From the NCBI GenBank assembly GCA_038380435.1, contig JAWZYU010000009.1:64943901-65007900 (forward strand): a stretch of 64,000 nucleotides of DNA, given 5' to 3'. A program made the position numbers and the translations under genes. Shown here piece after piece: positions 11,460 to 22,310 of the stretch; the first letter of the stretch is position 1; each line of letters starts with the position of its first letter. The notes below the pieces were generated by a model, which was not told where the DNA came from, searched no databases, and saw only the letters and a program-made list of their open reading frames with translations. The stretch is from Ryuthela nishihirai. Taxonomy: Eukaryota > Arthropoda > Arachnida > Araneae > Heptathelidae.

Positions 11460-11994
11460 TATTAGACATTTTTTTTTCACAAGCAAAACAAATGTTGGTA
11501 ACATAAGAATAATAAAAAAAAGAGCTTTAGAACACTCCATTAAACATTTTGGAGTAATACTGTGTTTTATTTCTGAATAATGAATTAATGGACTATGTAC
11601 ATTCAGCTTCTGTATATGGACACTGTAGACTGATTCTAAGGAAGTCCTGGTTGACACTGCGTGCCCACCACATCCTAGGTCTCCCCCTCTAAGACCTTCA
11701 GGCACACTGTTCATAACTCTATTTGCTAATCTATAGTAATACATATGGGCAACATGGTCAAACCAACTGTCTCTCTCTCTGCACAATATACTGCTCAAAG
11801 GAGGTTCCGACTCCTTCGCCTAACCTCATCATTACTTACAAAGTCAAACCACCTAATGCCCAAGATACTGCATAAGCATCTAAAATCAAAGGTTTCAATA
11901 TCTTGTTATCCTGCTTACAAAGGGTTCTAAGTTTCGCTAGCCATATGTTCGCATACCATATGCATACTAGAACCAAACTATTAAATAAATAATA

Positions 11995-12194
11995 ATAAAT
12001 ACCCCCTCAAGCAGCTGCTTGCCACAGAGGTCTGACAGGAGCCTGTCAGTTTATATGCCAGAGTAGAAGATCTGAGAGGATGGCAGGACCTCAGCAGAAA
12101 AACAACACTACGACCATGCCTTATCCAGGGCTCGAACCCAGGTCCCTTAGATCAGTAGCCAAGCACGCTAACCACTCGGCCATGGGACAGCCTA
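11995..12194 (-). mobile_element. SINE-B copy 2, nested in LINE copy 3
   Basis: A near-canonical copy. The 3' end is CCCCTCAAGCAGCTGCTTGC, the inner palindrome is CTGACAGG...CCTGTCAG with changes, box B appears as GGGCTCGAACCC on the plus strand, and the head ends CTAACCACTCGGCCATGGGA. It interrupts the LINE between AACTATTA and CTAATTTTAG, which are contiguous in LINE copy 1. Confidence 0.85.
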
Positions 12195-12522
12195 ATTTTA
12201 GTTTTTAGGTGCACATGCCAATTTTTTCACACTCTCCATAGTTTCTTAAAAGTCCCAGTGACAATCCATATTCTTTCATTTATCTCATGCCACACATCAC
12301 CAGTATCTGTTACATAGCTCCCAAGATAATTAAACTGAAACACTTGCTCAAGACTGCAGCCATTCAAAGCAACTAAAGCACCATCTTGCCGGACCAATTT
12401 TCACTACTTTAGTTTTTTCTCTGTTTATCACCAAACCTATTCTATTAACAATCTCATCAACATCATTAACCAACAGCGCCAAATCATCTGCATAATCTAA
12501 ATCAGAATTTTTGAAATCTCTA

Positions 12523-12636
12523 CTAAGTAATTACCATTTTGAATCAATTCGAATTTTAAGAGGAAAAATTGTCTTGAGATGGGTGGGATACGAACTCATG
12601 ACCTCCTGATAACATATCAGGTGCTCTGGACCATTT
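12523..12636 (-). mobile_element. SINE-D: 114-bp tRNA-like insert with a 7-bp target duplication
   Basis: Inside LINE copy 3 a 114-bp segment absent from copy 1 is flanked by direct repeats ATCTCTA (12516-12522 and 12637-12643). On the minus strand it shows a tRNA-like core: GGTCCAGAGCACC, a CCTGA...TCAGG stem with loop TATGTTA, and box B GAGTTCGTATCCC. Its tail is AT-rich. Only this copy is seen in the window. Confidence 0.7.
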
Positions 12637-13731
12637 ATCTCTAGACCATTTAAGGCCAAAATCTTTCCCTTGCAAAGAATTCTGCATAACATAATCAATA
12701 ACCAAACTAAAGAGGAAAGGAAACAAAATGCACCCTTGTCTAACTCCACTAGCAATGCTAAACCAATCGCTGCAAGATGTACCAACTGTCACACACAACT
12801 CAGTGTTATTATAGAGAGCTTTCATTATACTAACTTATCAGGTATTCCCCATATGATCTAACAATCGACCACAAATTATGTCGATCAACAGAGTCAAAAG
12901 ACTTTTTGAAATTTATAAAGCTAGCAACCACAGGTTTCTGAAACTAAACATTTCTCAAGAATCTGCCTATGTGAAAATTTTGATCAATACATCCCCTACC
13001 ACTTCTGAATCCATACTGTTCATCACATAGTTGTCCATCAACCAAATTCTTAATTCTATTAAGTATAATAGTGCAAATAACTTTACCTGGAGCAGAAAGT
13101 AAACTAATTCCCCTATAATTATCACAAGAACTGTGATCACCTTTTTTTAAAGATCGGGATAATACTAGCTCTAGTAAAATCCTTATAAACATCTTTATCA
13201 TAAAAAAAAATCCAAAATTTCAGTCAACCATGTGACAACACAAATGTTCCCAGCTCTAAGCATTTTAGTGGGTGATTTCATCCACCCCTTGGAATTTATG
13301 CAGTTTTAATTTAGAGATAGCCAAAGCAATTTTGGAATGCGATATAGGGCCATCATTAAAGTCAGTAACGCATCTATCCTCATTACAAACAAGGGGAGTA
13401 ATAATAAAACAAGGGGAGTAGAAATAATCGCATTTAGAACTTCTCTGAAATGCTCAGCCCACCTAGCCACCACAAAATCCTCACCCTCAACCACCTTGCC
13501 ATATTTATCCCTCAATCCCTGGGCACTTGTCTGTTTCTTCCCACATAAAATATTAACAATCTGGTATGACCACCTGATGTTGTGCTGTCTAACTGCTTCC
13601 TCTGCTTTGTCAGTCAAATTATCAAGCCAAAGATTCTTATCAGCTGTTAACTGATCCTTGCATGTTTATTAAGCTCGTTGTAATGCCTTCTGTTAGGTTT
13701 TAGATTATGCAGATGATTGATTGCTTCTGTT

Positions 13732-14467
13732 AGGCATGGGGAAAAGACCTGCTCCTCCTCTGCTGAATGCTGAAATCACCTATGCTGGCGGGGCGGGGGT
13801 GGCTCAGTCGGTAGCATGCCAGGCTCGAGTCCTAGCTGGGTCAGCGTTGAGATTTATCTCCACAAAATTCCAACCCCTGCCCACAGTCAGTAGGGGACAC
13901 CGATGGGCTTGAAAAGGCAGTCATCCGTCGGATGGGATGTTAAGCCATGGCCCTGTGTGTGGGAGAGCCATACCCTGTGCACGTTAAAGAATATGCTGGA
14001 TGGCCTTGACAGGAGGCTACCATCTGTCTCCCAATAGCTGTTCCAGTGGGTCCCCTCCTCCAACCTTCTCCGAGTCTTCGGGGTCCATGTGACCTGGCCA
14101 TTTAGCCCATGGTGTGCAAAAAAGTGGCACTCAGAGGTAAAACAACCCAACCCATGCTGGTAGGAACTTCAGGTACCACCTTTTTAAAATGTGGATCTTT
14201 TCTAGAGCCATATGACCTGCCTGAGAACATTACTCCAGGGCTAGTAGGGTGTTGGTTCATATTTATCCTGATCCAAATCCATTGCAGGTACCTGAACCCT
14301 CACTTAGCTAGTTGTGCATCATCAATCCTAAACTGGAGTAATGTGTCTCGGGCAGGTCATATGGCTCTAGAAAAGATCCATACTGGAAAAGGTGGTGCCT
14401 GAGGTTCCTACCAGCATCTGTGATTTCAGCCTTTAGTGGAGGAGGAACAGGTCTTTCCTCCATGCCT
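13732..14467. mobile_element. Foldback/long-TIR element, with SINE-A inside
   Basis: The ends AGGCATGGGGAAAAGACCTG and, inverted, CAGGTCTTTCCTCCATGCCT begin arms of about 140 bp. The left arm is 13732-13788 continued at 14161-14240, and the right arm is about 14333-14467. Both arms contain TCTAGAGCCATATGACCTGC or its complement. Removing the SINE leaves an element of about 370 bp with a short loop. It interrupts LINE copy 3. No coding capacity. Confidence 0.8.
13789..14153 (+). mobile_element. SINE-A copy 2, with 7-bp target duplication
   Basis: The only plus-oriented SINE-A copy, 365 bp, flanked by ATGCTGG (13782-13788 and 14154-14160). It starts GGGGCGGGGGTGGCTCAGTC, although about 25 bp covering the anticodon and box B region are deleted, and ends GGTAAAACAACCCAACCC. 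These borders define the unit: tRNA-like head first, GGTAAAACAACCCAACCC last, no poly-A. Confidence 0.9.
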
Positions 14468-14574
14468 GTATCAATTCTGCACTTCCTTCTTTCAGAAATA
14501 AATTCCATAGCCTTATCATTCAAATAATTTTCCTTCCTCTGTTCTCTTTTACCCAAAAGATTACTGTTGGTTTA

Positions 14575-16792
14575 AAAACCTATACAATATGTGACACTTA
14601 CTTAAAATTTTATCCTTATATCTTAAATAATTAATTGATGCAAGCGTTACTTTGTGGCATTCCATTTTCAAAATAAAACAAAATATTAATAAATAGTGGT
14701 TTTTTGCAAAGAAATAATTTGGTTTATTTTCTTATATCTTAAATTTGTGGCCTTTTTTTACAGATAACAGTATGAGTGAGCCGAAGAAAAAATGCAGACA
14801 ATATAGTGTTGAACATTTAAAATATGGCTTTATTCCGTTACCAGGGAATAGTACTATACCTATGTGCCTTCTATGCAATAAAACTTTGTCAAACGATTCA
14901 ATGAAACCTTCTAAGCTTAAGGAACATTTGACAAAAGTCCATAGTGACAAAAAAGGTAAAGATTTAACTTTTTTTTAAAACAGTCAAAGAACAATATTTG
15001 AAAACACCGTCATTGCGACAACTCTTAACGACAACATCTGAGCGAGATGACGATGGACTGCATGCTTCTTATAACATTTCTTTACTGATTGCAAAGTCCA
15101 GAAAGCCGCACACCATTGGTGAAGAACTTATTCTACCAGCTGTAAGTGAGGTAATACGCACCGTGCTGCATAAACCCGCTTTCGATATTATAAGAATTCC
15201 ACTGAGCAATAATGCAGTACAAAGAAGGATTGACGAAATGGCTCAGTGCGTAGAAAATTCTTTATGTGAGTACTTAAAAACATCTGAATTCTCTATACAG
15301 CTTGACGAGTTAACTTTGCTAGGAAATGAAGCTTTACTTTTAGCTTATGTGAGATTTGTAAAAGAAGGAAAAATTTCCCAAGAATTGTTATTTGCCAAAT
15401 GTTTGGAAACTGATATGAAAGGTGAAACAATATTTAATGAATTAAAAAGATTTTTCGTTGCAAAAGCTATATCCTTGAGTAATATCCTCTCCGTTGCTAC
15501 TGACAGTGCTCTGGCAATGGTAGGACGACACCAAGGCTTTCTGGCATACTTAAAACAAGCTATACCAAATGTATTATCTGTACATTGTGTCATTCATCGA
15601 CAACATTTAGTTGCCAAAAATCTTAGTGAACGCTTGCATGGCTCACTAGATTATGTCATTAGAGCAGTTAATAAAATCAAAAGGAATGCCTTAAATGAGA
15701 GATTATTTGCTCAACTTTGGAAAACGATGAAGATTATAATCATTTACTACTTAACATGGAAGTTCGTTGGTTATCTAAAAGTGCATGTTTGGATCGATTT
15801 TATGCACTCTTTGATTCAGTGTTGGAATTCCTGGTAAGTAAAGACAATGACTTGCAGCTCAATTTAATTAATTCAAAAAATGACATAGCTTATATGACTG
15901 ACTTATTTGCAAAATTTAACGAAACCAATTTGAAGCTACAAGGTGATCAATTAAATTTAATCAAAACTAAAAGTATAATATCTGCATTTGTTGCAAAACT
16001 TTTTCTATACAAACAAAACTTGGGGAGAGAAGAATGCTCTCAGTTTTCAAATCTTTCAAAATTGCAAAAACGAGATGAAGATTTGCTTGCTTATTGTCAA
16101 CACTTAACGGCTCTTCATTCTGACCTCAGCCAAAGATTTGAAGATATTCTTCACTTGGTTATCCCCGATTGGGTGTTGGACCCTTTTGCAAAGTAGACCC
16201 ACAAACTCAGATGAATCCATACTAATACAGGAGCAATTTATTGAATTATCCACAAATGAGGAGCTGAAACCAATGTTTGAACAACAAGGATACCACAAAT
16301 TCTGGTTACAAAAACAGATACCAATTTTATATCCTGCATTATGGGTCACTGTACAGAAGCTGTTGATTGCTTTCCCATCTTCCTATTTAGTAGAACGTGG
16401 ATTTAGTGCAGTTATGAGCCTCATCACGAAAAAAAGAAACCAACTGGAAATTAGTGCTCGTGGAGACTTACGAATGTTACTCACAAACATAGAGCCGAAC
16501 ATAGATAATCTCATATCATCCCATCAGGTTCACCCATCTCATTGAAAAAAAAAATTATGTGTTTTTGTATTTTAAAACAAAAGTTATAATTTCAATAAAT
16601 ACTACTTTAAATATCAAAATGTTTTATTTATATTTTATTTTTACGTCACCATTTACCATTCAAGACATCAAAGTTAAATTTGTAATTTTTCTATTATGCA
16701 GTTATGTAGAGTTATTTCACTTGGAGGTTCATGGTCAGGTTTTTGCTATAAGAAGGGGTCCATGGGCATAGTAAGTTTGGGAACCACTGTTC
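14575..16792 (+). mobile_element. hAT element 1 (BED-finger type)
   Basis: The right terminus is GTTTGGGAACCACTG at 16778-16792, the usual hAT-type end (complement CAGTGGTTCCCAAAC). No matching left terminus is visible before 14600, so the 5' end is lost or rearranged. The left flank is minus-strand LINE copy 3, while the right flank is plus-strand LINE copy 4 (TTCTAAACAATG). A TTTTTTTACAG acceptor precedes the transposase ATG, which suggests an intron in the 5' part. Confidence 0.75.
14772..16545 (+). pseudogene. hAT transposase, BED zinc finger type, about 590 codons, frameshifted
   Basis: A transposase that would cut and paste the element. From the ATG it has a BED-type zinc finger (CLLCNKTLSNDSMKPSKLKE, with His residues in HLTKVHSD), then IPLSNNAVQRRIDEMA, the RNase H-like core (IQLDELTLLGNE; VATDSALAMVGRHQGF; HCVIHRQHLVAKNL), MEVRWLSKSACLDRFYALF and the C-terminal dimerisation segment (FPSSYLVERGFSAVMSL). 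Three breaks are visible: an extra T in the run near 14970, a shift near 15717 and a shift near 16190. It resembles the ZBED5/SCAND3-related hAT group. The frames are long and similar in divergence, so it is fairly young. Confidence 0.85.
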
Positions 16793-17579
16793 TAAACAAT
16801 GTGGTTAGTTCTACTCCCATTGTTTGCAATGATGATAGATTCATTGGTGGCTTTAATGTTGGCCCTATAATGCAATCTGAAGTTTTTTTGGCTATTTCTA
16901 AACTTAAACCTCATAAATCCCCAGGGGTAGATGAAATTACTACGGAAATGTTTAGAGCTGGGAGTGTTTCGGTTACCACTTGGATGACTGAAATTTTGAA
17001 CATCTTTTATGATAAAGGCATCGTTCCTAAGGATTTTACCAGAGCTATTATTATCCCTATTTTCAAAAAAGGTGATCGCAGTTCTTGTGATAAGTATAGG
17101 GGTATCAGCCTACTCTCTGTTTCAGGTAAAGTTCTTTGCATGATTGTGCTCAATAGAATTAAGAATCTGGTTGACAGGCAATTGTGTGATGAGCAAAGTG
17201 GATTCAGAAGCGGTAGGGGATGTGTAGATCACATATTTTCATTTAGGCAGATTCTTGAGAAATGTTAGAGTTTCAGAAACCTTTGGTTTCAAAAATGCTT
17301 TTGACTTTGTTGATCATCATAATTTGTGGTTGATTGTGAGATCATATGGCATACCAAATAAGTTAGTTAGCATATGAAAGCTCTCTTTAATAACACTAAG
17401 TTGTGTATGAGAGTTGGTGAGGCTTGTAGCAATTGGTTTAGCATTGCTTCTGGTATTTGACAAGGGTACATTTTGTCTCCTTTCCTCTTTAGTTTAGTTA
17501 TTGATTATGTTATATGAAATTCAGTGCAAGGGAAAGATTTTGGGTTTTAAAGGTCTGAAATATGAAAATTTCTGATTTA

Positions 17580-17745
17580 CCGCATTTTAACGTGTATAAG
17601 GAACCCCTTTTTGCCAAAAATTGGGTCCCAAAAATAGGGGGGTTTCTTATACATGGATAGTATTATAGTATATATATGTATATGAGGTATATGTATATGT
17701 ATTTGATGAAAAATCAGGGGGTTCCTTATACACGTTAAAATACGG
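17580..17745. mobile_element. 166-bp MITE with about 28-bp TIRs and TA duplication
   Basis: The LINE sequence TCTGATTTAGATTATGCTG is split, with TA on each side of the insert (17578-17579 and 17746-17747). The ends are CCGCATTTTAACGTGTATAA and the inverted TTATACACGTTAAAATACGG, each followed inward by GGAACCCC or its complement. The empty site is seen directly in the other LINE copies. TA duplication and long TIRs suggest a Tc1/mariner-type family. Confidence 0.85.
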
Positions 17746-18201
17746 TAGATTATGCTGATGTTCAGCCCTTTTGGCAAATGATGTTGATGAGATGAACTTT
17801 TCAATCGAGGTGTTGATGAGACTGGTAGTAGAGTAGGTTTGGTTATAAACAGATAGAAAACTAAAGTGATGAAAATTGGTCAGGCAGGCTGTGATTCAGT
17901 TAATCTGAATGGTTGCAGTCTTGAGCAAGTGTATCAGTTTAATTTTCTTGGGAGCTATGTAACAGATACTGGTGATGTGCAACAAGATTAACAGAGAGAT
18001 AGGGATTGCTGCTGGGACTTTTATGAATCTATGGAGAGTGTGGAGAAATAAGCATACACCAAAAAACTAAAATTAGACTGTATAATAGTTTGGTTCTTTC
18101 TAGAGTTAGTTATGATAGTGAAACTTGGGCCCTTTGTGCACAAGGTAACAGGAAACTTGATGATTTTGATTATAGATGTTTCTGCAGAGTCTTGGGCATT
18201 A

Positions 18202-18415
18202 GGTTGTGTTGTTTTACCTCTGAGCAGCAATGTTTTGCACACAATGGGCTAAATGGCCAGGTCACAAGGACCTCGAAGGCTCAGAGAAGGTTGGAGCAGG
18301 GGACCCATTGGAACAGCTGTTGGGAGACAGATTGTAGCCTCCCGTCAAGTCCATCTAGCGTGTTCTTTAACGTGCACAGGGTATGGCTCTCCCGCACACA
18401 GGGCCACAGCCTTTC
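18202..18415 (-). mobile_element. SINE-A copy 3, tRNA head missing
   Basis: Tail-to-middle portion of SINE-A (GTTGTTTTACCTCTGAGCAG to GGCCACAGCCTTTCC), inserted in LINE copy 4. The LINE resumes near 18421 (GTAAGGGCATGTTGTCC). Confidence 0.8.
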
Positions 18416-18739
18416 CCGTTGGTAAGGGCATGTTGTCCATATACACAGTTATAGATTAGTGAATAGAATTATGAACAACATGCCTAGAGGCCTCAAAAGA
18501 GGGGGAACCTAGGATGCAGTGTGCACACAATGTCAAACAGGAGCCTGTTAGAATTGATCTACAGTGGCCAGATGCAGCAGATGTAGCTCAGGACAGATGT
18601 GTTTGGAGAACTAAACTACACATTCTGGTTGAATCTCTGTAGCCCATGGCTGTATGATGATGATAATAATGGCATAGCCTTCCTATTATCAAAGCTTAAA
18701 AATAAAACTATTTTAAATTCAAATATCTGTAGTTTGATC

Positions 18740-18875
18740 AAACGGACCCAGGTTCAAGCCCCAGATAAGGTATGGGCATCTCTGTGCTATCTTTCACACC
18801 TTCCACACAGATCTCTAATACCATTATTAAACTGAAAAGCTCCTTCAGATCTATATGGCAAGCAGCTGTTTGGGG
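18740..18875 (+). mobile_element. SINE-B copy 3, plus-oriented, partial
   Basis: Box B region GACCCAGGTTCAAGCCCCAG is followed by GGTATGGGCATCTCTGTG and ends with GGCAAGCAGCTGTTTGGGGA. Box A is lost. It lies immediately downstream of LINE copy 4. Confidence 0.7.
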
Positions 18876-19399
18876 AGTAATTTATTATTTTATAAAGATT
18901 CTGGAATTATCCTGCCTCAAGAAATATGTTGAAACATAGTGGTGACTGTTGGGATAAAATGTGGAAAGAAAATAGAGGTCAAACTGATATGACTGTGATA
19001 ATAAAATTGCTATATGGAGCTAGAGAGAAATGCAGAGATCTGCTGAAACAACTGAATCATTTCTGATTCAAATTGTATCCCAGAAGATTTAGTAGCTTAA
19101 AAGATAAAAAAAAAACTAGATAAAACAAAGATTAAAGCATTTTTGAATTATTATTATAATTATGTGTTGGAACCATTTTTTACCCTGCTTACTTTCAGAA
19201 TAACTTTATTGTAGCACCTGTTTAAGAGCAAGAAGTAAAAAAATGCAGTCCTACCTTTTCTCCAAGTATATTCTACTTTTTTTTTTAACTCAAAAACAAA
19301 TCAGCTTTATGCCTTTATTTTAGAAAGATAAGTCATAAAATTCACATTTGAAGTGCTGAAAAGGGTAAACCGACTCTGCCAACTAAAATATCATGATAC
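18876..19399. other. Intronic stretch, no feature seen
   Basis: AT-rich sequence on the donor side of exon V. A possible short minus-strand exon (about 19254-19290) was examined and rejected because its phase fits neither neighbour. Confidence 0.5.
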
Positions 19400-19446
19400 C
19401 TGCACACAGTGCCACCCTTAACCGGGCCTCTTGTTTCTCCTTTGAA
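19400..19446 (-). CDS. Exon V of the split host gene
   Basis: This 47-nt exon has acceptor CCGAGATTTCTAG, preceded on the minus strand by a long C-rich tract, and donor TGTGCAG|GTATCA. It takes TG from exon IV (TG|T, Cys), encodes SKEKQEARLRVALCA and leaves one G. In this frame it joins exons IV and VI without a stop. The other two frames do not. Introns on its two sides are 21.8 and 10.1 kb, both filled with transposons. Confidence 0.7.
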
Positions 19447-19971
19447 CTAGAAATCTCGGGGAATGGGGGGGGGGGGTCTTAAAGTAGGCTTCTCTTTTTC
19501 TTGTAACATTTTTTATTATTATTTTTGTACGTATTCCTTCAGTCTTTTCTATTTTTTGTCCACTAATGTTAATTTTTCATTGCAGCACATGGCCCCTCCT
19601 TCCCCTTCATGCACAGAAGAGTTTGGGTCTAAATATTTAATTACTGAACCAAATTCCTTTAGAAAATGAATATTTTCGACAGTCTTAAAACATACATATA
19701 TAAAAACTGCAACTGCTAAACATGTTTTTTTTTAATTCTTTGTATTACAGGCAATTATAAATTTACAATAAATATTATGTAAAACGAAATTAAAATTACA
19801 ATGTAATTATAACTAAACACACCAAATATAATTCTTAAAAAATGAAATTATTGTTGAGCAACATTGCAATGGGGATTCATTGAGAATCCCTGAAAAAAAA
19901 TCAAAAACTGGATATTTCTTATTAATTTAAATTACTTTAAATTACATAAATCAAAAAAATCTTTTTTTTTT
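19447..19971. other. Intronic stretch, no feature seen
   Basis: AT-rich, with a G run at 19465-19477 that forms the C-rich tract upstream of exon V on the minus strand. No element ends found. Confidence 0.4.
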
Positions 19972-20195
19972 TTTGGTTTGAACGCTTAACCTGCATGGCT
20001 ACGAATTAAAGGGATTCGGGTTTGAGCCAATTATTATTATAATAAGGTTGGAATGTTACTTTTCTTGCACTTTTTTTCTGCTGAGGTCTGGTCTTTCTTC
20101 TAGATTTTTTTTTTTTCTATAGTTTATTATACTGACATGCTCCTTTCAGACCTCTAGCAAGCAGCTATTTCAGCGGTAACTTTTTTTTATAAAAA
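19972..20195 (+). mobile_element. SINE-B copy 4, plus-oriented, diverged
   Basis: The tRNA-like head is much changed (TTCGGGTTTGAGCC as box B). The body TTTCTGCTGAGGTCTGGTC and the tail CAGACCTCTAGCAAGCAGCT identify the family. An internal T run has expanded. Confidence 0.65.
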
Positions 20196-20522
20196 ATAAT
20201 AAGTTCGAAATTAAAATTATTACTGAGCCCGAAACCATCTGTGTTATTTCCAGCCATTCTAAACTCAGAAATCACTTAGAGATTGGGAAATCTGTAAGGG
20301 ATTATGTTACTTCACAATTCTTAAATGAAACTGTTAATTTATATCATAAGTTGTACTATCATGCAAAGACAAACAATAGCTAAAAATCAATAGCATGGGG
20401 AAGATTGGGAGTTTAAGTCAGTTGGAGACATTGCATCTTTTAGATGTCATCAATTCATAAATTTACATCAAACATTAAATTATTGAACTCCCCAAAAAAC
20501 ACTGTTACGCCACTCGGTAAAA

Positions 20523-20728
20523 CTCAATAAAACAAATTACCCTCAAGAGGCTGTTTGCCACAGAAGTCTCACAGAAGCCTGTTAGTTTAACACTGTATAG
20601 AAAAGACCTACGAGGAAGGCGAGATCTTAACAGAAAGTAAACACTAAAAAAGAATCATCCATACCTCATCCTAGGCTCGAAATCCAAGTTCCTTTGATCC
20701 AAAGTCAAGCAAGCCCATCATTCGGAAG
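20523..20728 (-). mobile_element. SINE-B copy 5
   Basis: Starts CCCTCAAGAGGCTGTTTGCC, contains CTCACAGAAGCCTGTTAG and the box B complement GGCTCGAAATCC, and ends in the head near CAAGCAAGCCCATCATTCGG. Moderately diverged. Confidence 0.7.
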
Positions 20729-20884
20729 CAATACAAAAATGAACATGGTTGATTTAAAACTGTCGGTACAATTTTGTTACCATTAAAATAAAATTTAAAA
20801 AAGCTAATTTAAAACGAAACATAAAAAATTTAAATAATTTTTATACGCGCTGATTAGGCTGGTTTGCTTGGACACCATCTTTCA

Positions 20885-22310
20885 ATTTGCAAAATTTCAA
20901 TTTCGATTAAATACAAATTAGACTTTCATTAAAATTTTAAAATTACTTTATTCGGATAAATCACACAAAGCAAAATGTCATCACAAATATGGCAGAATAC
21001 GCTGCCTAGTTTTATATTTACTGGAATGTACAAAATAAAACAGATGTTGCAAGTCATTCACACGAACGACGAAAAAAACAACCCTGAAGTACATGATTCT
21101 AACAATAGAAATAGAATATAAACTTCTGTCAGTTACCTCTGCTGCAACATAAAACTACACATTGATACAAAACTCCTTACCGTTGACTTTCCCGTAACAC
21201 GAAAATATTACACAATATTTTTCACCATAGCCGTACAGAACCATACTCTTAGAATAACGTGCATAACGCAGAGGGAAGTAATTAAAGCACTCGCAGAATA
21301 GAAAACTATCTTGGAATTCAACGAAGTTCAACCAATGAAATTAGACGTTGAACGAACCGGAGAGTTATCACTTCTTTCCTCTCCAACACTCATTACAAGC
21401 AAAAAAAAAAAGCCACTAGCAACCTTCTTCCCACAAACTTCCACCGAAATAAAAAAAAACTAAATATTAACATCTGTGCACTACTTGCAGCAAAGCTACC
21501 AAACAACAGTAGTGTAGCTTACTCTATGTCGCTCCTTTAACTTTTTTTATACTGTTTTTTTGCCCGATAACTCAAGTGTTATTCAACTGGAGATTAGTCC
21601 ACAAATGAAGGGCAACAAGAAGGACACACAAAGGCATCACTTCTTTCAATTATTGGATTATATAAAAAAAGTTTATGACTTTACGTAAGTGTATAAGCAC
21701 CAAAATTTTAATGTAACCTTAATTCAAGCAAAAGCCTATTATGAAGTGTATGCTTTGGCGTTTCAGAACACAAGTTAAAAAAATTTAACTCCCTAAAAAA
21801 TCCTATGTCACTGGGCAAAACTTAAAAAAATTTATTACCCTCAAGCGGGTGCTTGCCATAGAGGCTGACAGGAACCTGTCAAATGCCATAAAAAGACCTG
21901 TGGGGAAAACGAGATCTTAGCAGAAAGACACCAGAAAAGAAACAACCATATAAAGTATGGTGCAGTACGGCAATGTGAAAAACATTTTATATTCGGTATT
22001 TTCGCATCACAGGAAAGTCAACGGTAAAAGATTGTGTGTTAATGTGTAGTTATATATTGCAAAGGACGGAACTGACAAAAGTCTGGATTTCTTTTTTTCA
22101 TTATCTTTCGTGTGAATAACCTGCAGTATCTGCTTTCCATTTTTTTGTTGACAGATTTCAGTAAAGATAAAACTAGACTATTCTGCCATATTCGTGAAAA
22201 TCTTTCTTGAAGTGATTAACACCGAATGAAGTTCTAATTTGTTTGCATATCATTAAAGTTTTCAGTGCACATTTAGTTTTCATGTAATCGAAATTCAAAA
22301 GATACTAGTA
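20885..22310. repeat. Long imperfect inverted repeat, arms about 360 bp
   Basis: The left arm, about 20885-21250, is the inverted match of the right arm, about 21952-22310. Paired landmarks include ACTTTCCCGT/ACAGGAAAGT, CGTTGAC/GTCAACG, ATTCACACGAA/TTCGTGTGAAT and AAATATGGCAGAAT/ATTCTGCCATATT. The arms differ at perhaps a quarter of positions. The 700-bp spacer contains SINE-B at 21830-21960. No transposase frame or clear terminal duplication was found. Confidence 0.65.
21830..21960 (-). mobile_element. SINE-B copy 6, tail half only
   Basis: TACCCTCAAGCGGGTGCTTGCC followed by AGGCTGACAGGAACCTGTCA, then GATCTTAGCAGAAAGACACC. The tRNA head is missing. It sits in the spacer next to the right arm of the 20885-22310 inverted repeat. 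Confidence 0.7.

Larger units (their letters stand above)
11630..14572 (-). mobile_element. RTE-type LINE copy 3, carrying nested insertions
   Basis: Minus-strand LINE closely similar to copy 1. From its 5' side, linker sequence at 14477-14572 is interrupted by a foldback element (13732-14467). RT motifs follow: KKGDHSSCDNYRGISLLS near 13140, GFRSGRGCIDQ near 13000, VRQGCILFPFLFSLVIDYV near 12730. A small tRNA-like insert sits at 12523-12636 and a SINE-B at 11995-12194. The 3' region ends near 11630 without the GATG tail. Colinearity with copy 1 on both sides of each insert is what defines the inserts. Confidence 0.8.
16793..18670 (+). mobile_element. RTE-type LINE copy 4, with MITE and SINE-A inside
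   Basis: Plus-strand LINE. An open frame at about 16790-17268 covers the linker and RT fingers (HKSPGVDEITTEMFRAG; AIIIPIFKKGDRSSCDKYRG; LCDEQSGFRSGRGCVD). After that the frames break, but DNA similarity continues through the palm, the C-terminal region and the 3' tail TGATGATGATAATAATGG near 18655. It is interrupted by a 166-bp MITE (17580-17745) and by SINE-A (18202-18415). Confidence 0.82.

Noticed and set aside
19254..19290. A minus-strand exon ending GAGAAAAG|GTAGGA next to exon V
   Set aside because: A-run with uncertain length. The phase out of it would give a stop in exon VI, while exon V joins exon VI directly without one.
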